DNA of 60,131 nt from Jiangella rhizosphaerae (GCF_003579925.1 NZ_QUAL01000087.1:1-60131), one strand, 5' to 3'; positions 19,572 through 32,631 are shown, counted from the stretch's first letter. The notes: generated by a model from the letters alone, not told the origin. Made by a program: numbers and translations.

Positions 19572-20639
19572 TCAGCGTTCCCAGCCTGCGGGCAGGACGA
19601 CGCCGCTCGGCCCCGGAGACGGCCAGTCCGCCGCCTCGGGCTCGACGGCGCCGACCCCCGGCACGTGCTTCCACCAGCGAACCGGCCGGCCGTCCGGAGG
19701 GTTGTCCCGCAGCAACGCGGCGAACCGGCCGGCCAACTCGGCTCGTCTCCGCCAGGCGAGGTCCCAGCCGAACCGGACGACCTCGAGGCCGAGCCGCCGC
19801 AGCCGCCACTCCCGTTCGCCCTGCCGGGACACGATGCGGGACGCGTCGGGACGGTTGTCGTACTTGAGGGCTCCGTCGGCCTCGAAGACGACCCCGTGGA
19901 ACGGCCAGAGCCCGTCCACCCGGTACTCCGGCTCGATGTCGCCGACCCACGCGTTACTCACCGGCAGTGGCAGGTCGAACTGCAGACAGGCGAACCGCCC
20001 GAGTGTCTCCAACGGCGACTCCGCCCTTGGATCGGCGTGCTCCGCCACCCACCGCGCGCGGTGAATCCCGGGCCAGCCGGCCATACCGCCGATCGCGTCG
20101 TCGAGATCGAGTCCGGCGGCGGCCACGGCGTCCGCCGCGACCAGGGCCGGCAGGATCGGCCCCATCCGCGCGGCATCGGCCACCGCCCAGCCCGGCCGCA
20201 TCAGTCCGATGCCCTGGACCTGGCACGCCTGGCCGGCCGGGATGCGGACCACTCTGATGTCGCCGTACTGCCCGTGCCGAACACTGTGCCCGGCCTCGGC
20301 AGGCCGAATCGCCAACACTCGCTCAGGCGCTCGCCCGACGGTCGGCACTTGCCACGTGACCGCCGCCGACCAGCCGGTCAGGAACGTTCTCGACCCGCTG
20401 AACAACGCGAAGGCGCGGGACCGAAGCCGGTGTCGCTCCCACGACGAGGCAGACTCCAGGACCGCGGCCGACGCGAAGCAGCCGGGTGCCAGCCGCACCA
20501 GCAGACCGGTGTCCGCCAGGCGGCGCAGCCTGTTGCCGCCGACGCCGGCTCGGCCCGCCGTTGCGAGGTCGACGATCCCGTTGCCGCGTCTCAGCAACTC
20601 GACGATGTCGTCGGAGATGCATCGCAGGGGTCCAGGCAT
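19572..20639 (-). CDS. AbiEi-antitoxin-like / DUF559 (Vsr-like) protein
   Basis: 355 residues. The N-terminal 70 residues resemble the winged-helix AbiEi antitoxin domain (GIVDLATAGRAGVGGNRLRRL, minus the last residue, then LLVRLAPGCF). The C-terminal about 110 residues resemble DUF559/Vsr-like endonuclease folds, with YRVDGLWP, the acidic VVFEADGALKYD motif and RRLGLEVVRFGWD. Many actinobacteria carry such fusions as orphan genes. No AbiEii-type nucleotidyltransferase toxin lies beside it, so a toxin-antitoxin role is not supported here. The ATG at residue 1 (MPGPLRC) is preceded by a CACGCT box six bases upstream. Confidence 0.65.
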   Translation of the reverse strand: MPGPLRCISDDIVELLRRGNGIVDLATAGRAGVGGNRLRRLADTGLLVRLAPGCFASAAVLESASSWERHRLRSRAFALFSGSRTFLTGWSAAVTWQVPTVGRAPERVLAIRPAEAGHSVRHGQYGDIRVVRIPAGQACQVQGIGLMRPGWAVADAARMGPILPALVAADAVAAAGLDLDDAIGGMAGWPGIHRARWVAEHADPRAESPLETLGRFACLQFDLPLPVSNAWVGDIEPEYRVDGLWPFHGVVFEADGALKYDNRPDASRIVSRQGEREWRLRRLGLEVVRFGWDLAWRRRAELAGRFAALLRDNPPDGRPVRWWKHVPGVGAVEPEAADWPSPGPSGVVLPAGWER

Positions 20640-20690
20640 ACGGTCAGCGTGCGCGGAGCCGCGCCCGGATGACAGTGGCACCGCGCAATC

Positions 20691-20729
20691 TGTGGACAGG
20701 CACGACGTCTACGTCGCCGCTGTGGACAA
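20691..20729. promoter_or_regulatory. Two DnaA-box-like sites, 30 bp apart
   Basis: TGTGGACAG (20691-20699) and TGTGGACAA (20721-20729). The second is the exact complement of TTGTCCACA, the preferred actinobacterial DnaA box; the first differs at one end position. Both have the same orientation. They lie in the gap between purE and the AbiEi/DUF559-type gene. Confidence 0.5.
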
Positions 20730-20743
20730 AGGGGCGGTTCGGC

Positions 20744-21289
20744 TCAGGCGCTGTCGGAGGTGAGGCGGGCGCGGAGGGCGGCGCCCTTCTCCGTCGCGGC
20801 GGTCTCCAGGGAGGAGCGGAAGTCGTCCAGGCGGGAGCGCAGGGCGTCGTCGGACGTACCGAGGATGCGTGCCGCCAGCAGGCCGGCGTTCCGCGCGCCG
20901 CCGACGGACACCGTGGCCACCGGAACACCGGCCGGCATCTGGACGATCGACAGCAGCGAGTCCAGACCGTCGAGGTACTTCAGCGGCACCGGCACACCCA
21001 CGACGGGCAGCGACGTCACCGAGGCCAGCATGCCGGGCAGGTGCGCGGCCCCGCCGGCGCCGGCGATCAGCACCCGCAGCCCGCGCCCGGCGGCGGCCGA
21101 GCCGTACGACAGCATCGCCTGCGGCATCCGGTGCGCCGACACCACGCCGACCTCGTACGGCACCGACAGCTCGTCCAGGGCCGAGGCGGCCAGAGACATC
21201 ACCGGCCAGTCGGAGTCGGAGCCCATCACGATGCCGACCAGCGGCGCACCCGAACCCCGCGCCGTCACCAGGCCGGAAACCTCACTCAT
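20744..21289 (-). CDS. purE: N5-carboxyaminoimidazole ribonucleotide mutase
   Basis: 181 residues. PurE converts N5-CAIR to CAIR in de novo purine synthesis. Signatures are GSDSDWPVM, the HRMPQ segment (SAHRMP) and [11 protein letters not shown]. The ATG (MSEVSGLV) lies inside the end of purK with an 8-base overlap, so the two are co-translated. The purE-purK-gtrA arrangement is the same as in Mycobacterium tuberculosis Rv3275c-Rv3277. Confidence 0.95.
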   Translation of the reverse strand: MSEVSGLVTARGSGAPLVGIVMGSDSDWPVMSLAASALDELSVPYEVGVVSAHRMPQAMLSYGSAAAGRGLRVLIAGAGGAAHLPGMLASVTSLPVVGVPVPLKYLDGLDSLLSIVQMPAGVPVATVSVGGARNAGLLAARILGTSDDALRSRLDDFRSSLETAATEKGAALRARLTSDSA

Positions 21290-22439
21290 CGATGACCCCT
21301 CGGATGTAGTCCGCCGCATGCCACGCCCGCGAGCGCAGGTCGTCCAGGTCGGCACCGTAGGCCGTCACGTGGCCGACCTTCCGGCCCGGCCGCACGCCCT
21401 TGCCGTACCAGTGCACCTTCAGCCCGGGATCGCGGGCCATGACGTGCCGGTAGGTCGAGTACACCTCCGGCAGGTCGCCGCCCAGCAGGTTCACCATGAC
21501 GGTGTACGGCGCCCGCGCGGCCGGCGAACCCAGCGGGAGGTCGAGCACGGCCCGCAGGTGGTTCTCGAACTGGCTGGTGACGGCGCCGTCGATGGACCAG
21601 TGCCCGGAGTTGTGCGGCCGCATGGCCAGCTCGTTGACCAGCAGCCGCCCGTCGGTGGTCTCGAACAGCTCGACCGCCAGCACGCCCACGACATCGAGCG
21701 ACGAGGCCACCGTCAACGCCAGCCGCTGGGCCTCCACGGCCAGGTCGGACGGCAGCCCGGGCGCGGGCGCGACCACCTCGACGCAGATGCCGTCGCGCTG
21801 CACCGACTCGACGACGGGGTACGCGACGGCCTGGCCGTGCGGCGAGCGGGCGACGACGGCGGACAGCTCGCGCGCGTAGTCGACGCGCTCCTCGGCCAGG
21901 ACGGGGACGCCCGCGCGGAACGGCTCGGCGACCACCTCGGCGGGGGTGTCGGACGAGACCAGCCAGACGCCCTTGCCGTCGTAGCCGCCGCGCGTGGTCT
22001 TGAGCACGACGTCACCGCCCACCGACGCCGCGAACGTCGCCACGTCGGACGGCGTCGCGACCACGGTCCACCGCGGGCACGGGATCCCCAGCTCGGTCAG
22101 CCGCGACCGCATGACGCCCTTGTCCTGGGCGTGCAGCAGCGCCGCCGACCCGGGCCGGACGAGCACGCCGTCGGCCTCCAGCGCCTGCAGATGGGCGGGC
22201 GGCACGTGCTCGTGGTCGAACGTCAGGACGTCGCACCCGGCGGCGAACGCACGCAGGTCGGCCAGCGCCTTCTCGTCGGCGACCACCGGGTCGTTGACCA
22301 CCTGCGCCGCCGACTCCTCCGGCCCGGCGGCCAGGACCTTCAGCCGCACGCCGAGCGCTATCGCCGCCGGCTGGGTCATCCGGGCCAGCTGGCCTCCGCC
22401 GACCATGCCCACCACGGGCCACGTCGCATCATCACCCAC
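21282..22439 (-). CDS. purK: N5-carboxyaminoimidazole ribonucleotide synthase
   Basis: 385-residue ATP-grasp enzyme that carboxylates AIR with bicarbonate and ATP. Motifs are VGGGQLARM at the N-terminus, [13 protein letters not shown] (ATP-binding loop), [12 protein letters not shown] and [12 protein letters not shown] near the active site. The GTG start is preceded by TACGCT eight bases upstream. It is divergent from gtrA and overlaps purE by 8 bp. Confidence 0.95.
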   Translation of the reverse strand: MGDDATWPVVGMVGGGQLARMTQPAAIALGVRLKVLAAGPEESAAQVVNDPVVADEKALADLRAFAAGCDVLTFDHEHVPPAHLQALEADGVLVRPGSAALLHAQDKGVMRSRLTELGIPCPRWTVVATPSDVATFAASVGGDVVLKTTRGGYDGKGVWLVSSDTPAEVVAEPFRAGVPVLAEERVDYARELSAVVARSPHGQAVAYPVVESVQRDGICVEVVAPAPGLPSDLAVEAQRLALTVASSLDVVGVLAVELFETTDGRLLVNELAMRPHNSGHWSIDGAVTSQFENHLRAVLDLPLGSPAARAPYTVMVNLLGGDLPEVYSTYRHVMARDPGLKVHWYGKGVRPGRKVGHVTAYGADLDDLRSRAWHAADYIRGVIDE

Positions 22440-22447
22440 AGGCCACG

Positions 22448-22453
22448 AGCGTA
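22448..22453 (-). promoter_or_regulatory. -10 box of purK
   Basis: Minus-strand TACGCT, eight bases before the purK GTG; no ribosome site is present. Confidence 0.4.
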
Positions 22454-22545
22454 CGGCACGGCCCGCCGGCCCAGGTCGTGAGACGAACGATCAGCCGCTG
22501 ACCTGCGCAAACCGCGCGGGATGTCCTGATCCGGGCGTTGTGCCT

Positions 22546-22551
22546 TACCCT
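22546..22551 (+). promoter_or_regulatory. -10 box, leaderless start of the GtrA gene
   Basis: TACCCT, six bases before the GTG at 22558; no ribosome site is present. Confidence 0.45.
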
Positions 22552-22557
22552 GGGCGC

Positions 22558-23082
22558 GTGCTCGATACCGCACCGCCGAAACGCCGCACCCCGCGTCTGC
22601 CGGGTGCGGTGTCCCGACTCTGGTACGGCCTGCACCACCTGATCCGCGAGGCCGCGAAGTTCGCCACCGTGGGTGGCGTGGGCTTCGTCGTCGACCTCGC
22701 GATCTTCAACGCGCTGCTGTTCTGGGGCGCCGACGGCATCGGCCCGCTGCACGACTCCCCGCTGTGGGCCAAGACCATCGCCGTCGTCGGCGCCACCACG
22801 GTCACCTACACCGGCAACCGGCTGTGGACGTTCCGGCACCGCGCCCGCACCGGCCTGGCCCGCGAGTACACGCTGTTCTTCGTGCTCAACGGCATCGGCC
22901 TGGGCATCGCTCTGGCCTGCCTCGGGTTCTCCCGCTACGTGCTCGGGCTGTCCGGACCACTGGCCGACAACATCGCCGCCAACGTGGTCGGGCTGCTGCT
23001 GGGCACGCTGTTCCGGTTCTGGTCGTACCGCACCTGGGTGTTCCCGGCGCACCGGGTCCAGGTGCAGGAACAGACGACGTAA
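22558..23082 (+). CDS. GtrA-family membrane protein
   Basis: 174 residues with four hydrophobic segments (about 38-58, 76-95, 103-125 and 137-157). GtrA signatures are KFATVGGVGFVVDLAIFNAL, NRLWTF after the second segment and FRFWSYRTWVF at the end. The family is thought to move lipid-linked sugars across the membrane for cell-surface glycan decoration. Its position beside purK matches Rv3277 of M. tuberculosis. Five bases separate its stop from the convergent HMG-CoA lyase gene. Confidence 0.88.
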   Translation: MLDTAPPKRRTPRLPGAVSRLWYGLHHLIREAAKFATVGGVGFVVDLAIFNALLFWGADGIGPLHDSPLWAKTIAVVGATTVTYTGNRLWTFRHRARTGLAREYTLFFVLNGIGLGIALACLGFSRYVLGLSGPLADNIAANVVGLLLGTLFRFWSYRTWVFPAHRVQVQEQTT

Positions 23083-23087
23083 CGAGC

Positions 23088-23996
23088 TCAGCGGACGGCC
23101 GGGCCGGCCCGCAGCACCTGCGAGTCGAGCTTGCGGCCGACCAGCCGCTCGGCGAGGCCGGCCACCTCGATGAGCGCCGGCAGGTCGATGCCGGTGTCGA
23201 TGCCCATGTCCTCGAGCAGGTAGACCAGCTCCTCGGTGGCGATGTTGCCCGACGCGCCGGGCGCGTACGGGCAGCCGCCGAGGCCGCCGACCGAGGCGTC
23301 GAAGTCGTCGACGCCGAGTTCCAGGGCCGCGTAGACGTTGGCCAGGCCGGTGCCGCGGGTGTTGTGGAAGTGCAGTCCCAGCGGCAGGCCGGGGTGGGCC
23401 GACCGCGTCGCCTCGACCAGCCGCGTCACCCGCGGCGGCGTCGCCATGCCGGTGGTGTCGCCGTAGACCAGCGAGTCGACGCCGGCCGCGACGCCGCGCT
23501 CCACGACCCGGAGCACCCGCGACACCGGCACGTCGCCCTCGTACGGGCACCCCCACGACGTCGACACGATCAGCTGCAGCGTCCCGCCGGCCTCGTGCAC
23601 CTTCTCGGCCAGCTCCGGCAGGTCGCTCAGGGACTCCTCCGTCGTCCGGTTGATGTTGCGCCGGTTGTGGGTGTCAGAGGCCGACACGACGACCTCCAGC
23701 TCGGTGAACCCGGCGGCCAGCGCCCGCTCGGCGCCGCGCAGGTTCGGGACCAGCGCGGAGTAGCGGATGCCGGGGTCGCGCCGGACCCGCGACCACACGT
23801 CGTCGGCGTCGGCCATCTGCGGGATCGCCTTGGGGTGCACGAACGACACCGCTTCGATGCGCCGCACGCCGGTCGTCGCGAGGGCGTCGATGAGCTCGAC
23901 CTTGGCGTCGGTCGCGATGGGGTCCTCGTTCTGCAGGCCGTCGCGCGGGCCGACCTCGCGCACGCTCACCTTCGCTGGGAACGCCACGTCACTCAC
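23088..23996 (-). CDS. Hydroxymethylglutaryl-CoA lyase
   Basis: 302-residue TIM-barrel enzyme that cleaves HMG-CoA to acetoacetate and acetyl-CoA, the last step of leucine degradation. Motifs are VREVGPRDGLQNE (metal and substrate residues), HFHNTRG and the catalytic-cysteine loop GLGGCPYAPGASGN. The GTG at 23996 overlaps the upstream hydratase stop by 8 bases, so they are co-translated; a second GTG four codons on is possible. The coupling to a hydratase supports the leucine pathway assignment. Confidence 0.92.
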   Translation of the reverse strand: MSDVAFPAKVSVREVGPRDGLQNEDPIATDAKVELIDALATTGVRRIEAVSFVHPKAIPQMADADDVWSRVRRDPGIRYSALVPNLRGAERALAAGFTELEVVVSASDTHNRRNINRTTEESLSDLPELAEKVHEAGGTLQLIVSTSWGCPYEGDVPVSRVLRVVERGVAAGVDSLVYGDTTGMATPPRVTRLVEATRSAHPGLPLGLHFHNTRGTGLANVYAALELGVDDFDASVGGLGGCPYAPGASGNIATEELVYLLEDMGIDTGIDLPALIEVAGLAERLVGRKLDSQVLRAGPAVR

Positions 23997-24774
23997 CTGG
24001 CCAATCCGGACGCCGTTTCTCGTTGAACGCCGCGACGCCTTCCTTTCTATCCCCGCTGAACGCGGTGGCGCGCCAGGCGGCGTCCTCGATGTCCAGACCG
24101 GCCGCCAGCGGGGCGTCGAACCCCTGCCGCATGGCCCGCTTCGCGTTGCGCACGCCGACCGGCGAATGACCGGCGACCACACCCGCCAGCTCCAGCGCGG
24201 CCGGCCGCGCCGCATCGACCGGCACCAACCGGTCGACGAGTCCCAGCCGGTACGCCTCGGCGGCGTCGAGCCGGCGGGCGGTGAAGATGAGGTCGGCGGC
24301 CCGGCTCCAGCCCAGGCGACGGGTGAGCAGCTGGGTGCCGCCGCCGCCCGGGATGACGCCGACGGACACCTCCGGCAGCCCGACGACGGCGGTCTCCTCG
24401 GCGACGATGAGGTCGCAGGACAGCGCCAGCTCCAGCCCGCCGCCGAGCGCGTAGCCGTGCACCGCCGCGATGGTCGGGACCGGCAGCTCCAGCAGGCCGG
24501 TGAACATCGCCCGGAACACCACGCGCTGCGCCCGCAGGCCGTCGTCGTCGATGGTGTTGCGCTCCTTGAGGTCGGCGCCGACGCAGAACGCCTTGGGCGC
24601 CGCCGACGACAGCACGACGGCGCGGACGGCGGGGTCGGCGGCGATTTCCTCGGTGGCGGCGACGATCTGCCGCGCGTGGTCGGTGGAGAGCGCGTTGTGC
24701 GCCTCGGGCCGGTCGAGCACCAGCTCTGTTACACCCGGCGCGTCATCGAGCCGGTTGATCGTCACACTGCCCAT
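23989..24774 (-). CDS. Enoyl-CoA hydratase, probably methylglutaconyl-CoA hydratase
   Basis: 261-residue crotonase-family protein. Motifs are RPEAHNALS, AFCVGADLKERN (oxyanion), GYALGGGLELALSCD and PEVSVGVIPGGGGTQ with the catalytic-Glu region. It should hydrate an enoyl-CoA. Translational coupling to HMG-CoA lyase suggests 3-methylglutaconyl-CoA as substrate, but sequence alone fits general enoyl-CoA hydratase. The ATG is seven bases after TAGGGT, so it has its own leaderless promoter. Confidence 0.88.
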   Translation of the reverse strand: MGSVTINRLDDAPGVTELVLDRPEAHNALSTDHARQIVAATEEIAADPAVRAVVLSSAAPKAFCVGADLKERNTIDDDGLRAQRVVFRAMFTGLLELPVPTIAAVHGYALGGGLELALSCDLIVAEETAVVGLPEVSVGVIPGGGGTQLLTRRLGWSRAADLIFTARRLDAAEAYRLGLVDRLVPVDAARPAALELAGVVAGHSPVGVRNAKRAMRQGFDAPLAAGLDIEDAAWRATAFSGDRKEGVAAFNEKRRPDWPGE

Positions 24775-24781
24775 GGGCAAC

Positions 24782-24787
24782 ACCCTA
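24782..24787 (-). promoter_or_regulatory. -10 box, leaderless start of the hydratase
   Basis: Minus-strand TAGGGT, seven bases before the ATG at 24774. Confidence 0.45.
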
Positions 24788-24797
24788 ACGGGGCCGC

Positions 24798-25520
24798 TCA
24801 GTCCCCCAGCGTCTGACGCAGCGCCGCGAGCTCCTTGGCGGCCTCGGTGAGGTCCTTCGCGGTGTCGATGGCCCGCCAGTACGTCTCGATCGGGTAGCCG
24901 GCCAGCAGCCGCTCCTTCGCCAGCGACGGGAACGTCGTGCGCTCGTGGTCGCCGACGTCGGGCAGCAGGTCGAGGATGCGCGGCGAGAACACGTACACGC
25001 CGGCGTTGATCGGGTAGGGCGACGGCGGCGACTCGACGAAGTCGGTGACCCGGCCCAGCTCGTCGAGCTCGACGACGCCCCACGGCATGCGCGGCCGGGC
25101 CAGCGCGATGGTGGCGACGGCCTGCCGCTCGAGGTGGTAGGCCGTCATGGCGCGCAGGTCGAAGCGGGTCCAGATGTCGCCGTTGAGCGCGTACCAGCCC
25201 TCGTCGGGGGCGGGCAGCTGCGTGCCGGCGTACTTCAACCCGCCGCCGCGGCCCAGCGGCTGGTCCTCGACCACCGTGCGCACCCGCACCGGCAGCTCGC
25301 GGGTGTCGAGGTGGGCCAGCAGGACCTCGCTGAGGTGCCCGGCCGACACGACGACGTCGGTGACGCCGGCCTCGGCCAGCCAGTCGAGCTGGTGGTCGAT
25401 GATGCACCGGCCGGCGATCTCGATCATCACCTTCGGCACGGTGTCGGTGTACGGCTTGAGCCGCGACCCCTGCCCACCGGCGAGGATCACGGCCTGGCGA
25501 ACCGGCGTTCCGCTCGTCAT
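24798..25520 (-). CDS. Sugar-1-phosphate nucleotidyltransferase
   Basis: 240-residue member of the glucose-1-phosphate thymidylyl/mannose-1-phosphate guanylyltransferase fold. The nucleotide loop AVILAGGQGSRLKPYT is followed by PKVMIEIAGR, the GLKYAGT loop and the metal Asp in ALNGDIW. It makes an NDP-sugar, the exact sugar unknown. Length and lack of a C-terminal hexapeptide repeat match small HddC/RmlA-like enzymes. The ATG is seven bases after TAGTGT. It lies 10 bases after the Nudix gene stop. Confidence 0.85.
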   Translation of the reverse strand: MTSGTPVRQAVILAGGQGSRLKPYTDTVPKVMIEIAGRCIIDHQLDWLAEAGVTDVVVSAGHLSEVLLAHLDTRELPVRVRTVVEDQPLGRGGGLKYAGTQLPAPDEGWYALNGDIWTRFDLRAMTAYHLERQAVATIALARPRMPWGVVELDELGRVTDFVESPPSPYPINAGVYVFSPRILDLLPDVGDHERTTFPSLAKERLLAGYPIETYWRAIDTAKDLTEAAKELAALRQTLGD

Positions 25521-25527
25521 GTCGCGG

Positions 25528-25533
25528 ACACTA
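25528..25533 (-). promoter_or_regulatory. -10 box, leaderless start of the nucleotidyltransferase
   Basis: Minus-strand TAGTGT, seven bases before the ATG at 25520; it overlaps the Nudix stop codon. Confidence 0.4.
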
Positions 25534-25935
25534 CACGCCCGGGCCGACGAGAACGCGCCGCAGCAGGTCCGGGTAGCGCGGGTCGGCCAGCGTCAGCTCC
25601 AGCGCCTCGGCCAGGGTGACCCAGCGCAGGTCGTCGTGCTCCTCGGGTGCGACGTTGCGCGGCGTCCCGTCCCAGCTCAGCAGCCGGACGAACGTGATGT
25701 CCTCGTCGCCCTCGACCCACCGGCCCAGCTCCTCGTGGGCCGCCGCCACCTCGATGCCGAGCTCCTCGCGGCACTCGCGCCGCGCCGCGTCGACCGCGGT
25801 CTCGCCGTCCTCCAGGTGGCCGCCCGGGAAGTCCCAGACGTCGGGGTACCAGGTGCGGTCGGCCCGCCGGTGACACATCAGGACGCGGTGGCCGTCCACC
25901 AGCACGGCGACGGCGACGCGGTGCTCGACGCTCAC
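25531..25935 (-). CDS. Nudix hydrolase
   Basis: 134 residues. A complete Nudix box is present, GHLEDGE then seven residues, RECREELGI, which binds Mg2+ and hydrolyses a nucleoside diphosphate-linked compound. Size and layout resemble MutT-like 8-oxo-dGTP enzymes, but substrate is not decided by sequence. The GTG overlaps the adenylate cyclase stop by 4 bp (GTGA), so it is co-translated with it. Confidence 0.85.
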   Translation of the reverse strand: MSVEHRVAVAVLVDGHRVLMCHRRADRTWYPDVWDFPGGHLEDGETAVDAARRECREELGIEVAAAHEELGRWVEGDEDITFVRLLSWDGTPRNVAPEEHDDLRWVTLAEALELTLADPRYPDLLRRVLVGPGV

Positions 25936-26954
25936 TCCGGCACCTGGGGCTCGCGGCGCGGTGAGACGGTGAACGCGTTGACGACGCCCAGCCCGCGGAC
26001 CGTCGTCGGCGGCAGGGCGCGCAGCGCGAAGGCGGGCGCGTCGGCGAGCTCCTTCGCCGTCACGTCGTCGATCAGGACGGTGTTGCGTTCGGCCAGCGCC
26101 GTCAGGCGGGCGGCGAGGTTCGTCGGGGTGCCGAAGACGTCGCCCAGGCGGGCCACGACCGGGCCGGTCGCGATGCCGACCCGGATGTCGGGGAGGTCGG
26201 CGTTCTCGCCGATCTCCTCGACCAGCCGGCAGCCGATCAGCGCCGCCGTCTCGGGGTCGTCGGCGGTGAACACGACCTCGTCGCCGAGCGTCTTGATCAC
26301 CCGCCCGCCGGTGCCGAAGATGACGTCGTTCGTGGTGGCCTCGAACCGCTCGACCAGCTCGCCCAGCTCGTCGACGCTGAGGCCGCGGGAGAGCCGGGTG
26401 AACGAGACGAGGTCGGCGAAGCCGACGGACGCGGGCGCGGCCAGCAGCGGTGCGTCGCCGATGCGGCCGATGGCGACCAGCCGGTTGACGGACGCGGCCA
26501 GCTTGCGGCGCCACGCGTAGATGAGCAGCCGCTCGAACTCCGGCAGCAGCTTCTGCGCGACCAGGTACGCCGACGTCAGCCGGCTGCCGGTGCCGTGGCC
26601 GGCGGCCTCGTTCTCCTCGATGATCTCGGCGAGCGTCTCGACGTGCCACTCGGCCAGCCGGCCCGTCATGCGGCCCAGCGCGCGCACCATCTGCACCGCG
26701 GTGGCCTCGTCGACGACGTCGTCGCGCACCAGCTCGGTGACGCCGCGCAGCGCCTCCATGTCCCAGACGGTGAACGCCTGCTCCTCGCCGACGTCCGGGA
26801 AGCCCAGCGCCCGCCAGTACCGCGTCACCTCGTCGACGGTGAGCCCGGCGCCCTCGGCGATCTGTTCCCGGGTATAGCGGCGGGACGCACCGAGCAGCAG
26901 CCGTTCGAGCTCGTCGGGGGTCGGTTTCCGCGGTGGTTCGGGCGGCAGGGTCAC
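25932..26954 (-). CDS. Class III adenylate cyclase with N-terminal regulatory domain
   Basis: 340 residues, no membrane segments. The N-terminal about 160 residues are helical and begin with a HTH-like stretch (REQIAEGAGLTVDEVTRYW), as in the autoinhibitory regulatory domain of M. tuberculosis Rv1264. The catalytic domain (about 180-330) has both metal Asp residues (FADLVSFT and LGDEVVF), the substrate-binding Lys in VIKTLGD and TNLAARL near the transition-state residues. It should make cAMP. It overlaps the PH-domain gene and the Nudix gene by 4 bp each, giving a tightly coupled trio. Confidence 0.88.
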   Translation of the reverse strand: MTLPPEPPRKPTPDELERLLLGASRRYTREQIAEGAGLTVDEVTRYWRALGFPDVGEEQAFTVWDMEALRGVTELVRDDVVDEATAVQMVRALGRMTGRLAEWHVETLAEIIEENEAAGHGTGSRLTSAYLVAQKLLPEFERLLIYAWRRKLAASVNRLVAIGRIGDAPLLAAPASVGFADLVSFTRLSRGLSVDELGELVERFEATTNDVIFGTGGRVIKTLGDEVVFTADDPETAALIGCRLVEEIGENADLPDIRVGIATGPVVARLGDVFGTPTNLAARLTALAERNTVLIDDVTAKELADAPAFALRALPPTTVRGLGVVNAFTVSPRREPQVPE

Positions 26955-27460
26955 GCGCGGTCGTCCTCGTCGTGCGCCTCGCGCACGAGCTCGCTGAGCC
27001 GCAGCTGCACCTGCTGGACGCGCGGGACGTCGTCGAGCCGGACCTGGCCCTGCTCGCTGGCGGCCGACACCACCAGCGTGCCGCAGCGCAGGATGCGGTC
27101 GTTGAGCTGCATCTCGTAGGCGACGTCGTTGATGACCCGCAGCGGGATGTCGCGGCCGGTGCGGGTGATGATGCCGCGCCGGGTGACCAGCCGCTCGCTG
27201 GTGATGGTGTACGTCGTGGTCAGCCAGGTGAGGAACGGCCAGACGACCCACACGCCGAGCACCACGATGCCGACGATGACGATGGCCCAGCGCCCGACCG
27301 TGCCGACCAGCTCGCCGTCGGGCAGCGCGCCGAGCCCGAAGCCCACCCCCGCGGCCAGGACGAGCAGCACGAGCACCGGCACGATGAGCGCCTTGACGTG
27401 CGTGTGCAGGTGGTAGATCACCTGCTCGTCGTCACTGAGGTGCTTCTCGGAAAACCCCAT
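26951..27460 (-). CDS. Membrane PH-domain protein (Rv3278c-like)
   Basis: 169 residues. Two membrane segments (about 22-45 and 56-80) are followed by a bacterial PH-2 domain with the family stretch TTTYTITSERLVTRRGIITR and IPLRVINDV. The C-terminal tail is charged. Function is unknown. The location directly downstream of birA is the same as Rv3278c in M. tuberculosis. It is coupled by GTGA to the cyclase. Confidence 0.82.
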   Translation of the reverse strand: MGFSEKHLSDDEQVIYHLHTHVKALIVPVLVLLVLAAGVGFGLGALPDGELVGTVGRWAIVIVGIVVLGVWVVWPFLTWLTTTYTITSERLVTRRGIITRTGRDIPLRVINDVAYEMQLNDRILRCGTLVVSAASEQGQVRLDDVPRVQQVQLRLSELVREAHDEDDRA

Positions 27461-27508
27461 GACGTGAATCCTGGCACGTCGCGCCCGCCGGCGAGAACTG
27501 CAGCCCTT

Positions 27509-28248
27509 TCAGCGCGGCCGCAAGTGGACGACGTCGCCGGCGCCGACGGCGACCGGGTCACCGCCGGCGGACGACGCGATCAGCAGCCGGCCGGCGTCGT
27601 CGACGCCGGCGGCCCGCCCCACGACGGCCTCGCCGCCGGGCAGCTCGGCCCGGACGTCGCGGCCGATGGTGTCGCAGTGGGCGGCGTAGTCGGCGGCCAG
27701 CCCGGACGTGCCGGGGTCGCCTCCGGCGGACCGCCACGCCGCGTACCGCGCGGCCAGCCGGGACGCGACCGCGTCGAGCACGTCGTCGGCCCGGGCGCCG
27801 TACGGCGCGAGCGACGCCCCGCCCGCCGGCAGCTGCTCCGGCGTCTGCGCGACGTTGAGCCCGATGCCGACGACGACGGCCGGCCCGGGCGGCGTCTCGG
27901 CCCGCTCGACGAGGATCCCGGACAGCTTGCCGCCGTCGAGCAGCACGTCGTTCGGCCACTTGAGGACGGCCGTCGCCCCGGCCGCCGCGGCGACGGCGTC
28001 GACGACGACGACCCCGGCCAGCAGCGGCAGCCACGACCACCGGGTGACGGGCACGCCGTCGGGCCGGAGCAGGAACGACATCGCCAGCGCCGTGCCGGGC
28101 GGCGCCTCCCAGCGGCGGTCCAGCCGGCCGCGGCCGGCGCTCTGGTGGCCGGCGACGACGGCGTAGCCCTCAGCGGCGCCGGAACGGGCCGCCGCGGCGA
28201 CGTCGGCGTTCGTCGACCCCGTCGTGGCGACCCTGTGCACGTCCCACA

Positions 28249-28249
<1 letters not shown>
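27509..28249 (-). CDS. birA: Biotin-[acetyl-CoA-carboxylase] ligase
   Basis: 246 residues, class I ligase with no N-terminal DNA-binding domain. Motifs are STNADV, GRGRLDRRW (biotinyl-AMP loop), KWPNDVLL and GIGLNV. It attaches biotin to the carboxyl carrier domain, most likely Lys571 of the alpha chain encoded at 42459. The ATG shares one base with the PEP carboxylase stop (TGATG). Neighbouring accD5 and accE match the birA-accD5-accE5 order of M. tuberculosis. Confidence 0.93.
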
Positions 28250-30906
<2,657 letters not shown>

Positions 30907-30912
30907 GCGCTC

Positions 30913-30918
30913 AGCGTA
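30913..30918 (-). promoter_or_regulatory. -10 box, leaderless start of ppc
   Basis: Minus-strand TACGCT, six bases before the ppc ATG; no ribosome site is present. Confidence 0.45.
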
Positions 30919-31013
30919 GACAGCCCACGTGGAACGCCGCGGCCGTGCCCCACAGTGCGAGACGCGACGTGCTCTACCCTGCTAGGGCTCCACCAGATCA
31001 CGGAGGCGACGAG

Positions 31014-32615
<1,602 letters not shown>

Positions 32616-32625
32616 ACAGGGCGGC

Positions 32626-32631
32626 TAGGGT
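32626..32631 (+). promoter_or_regulatory. -10 box, leaderless start of accE
   Basis: TAGGGT, seven bases before the GTG at 32639, in the 23-base gap after accD5. Confidence 0.4.

Noticed and set aside
19572-20639. The DUF559-type protein as missing nuclease of the SMC cassette
   Set aside because: It is 9 kb away with many unrelated genes between, is on the other strand, and does not resemble JetD TOPRIM proteins.
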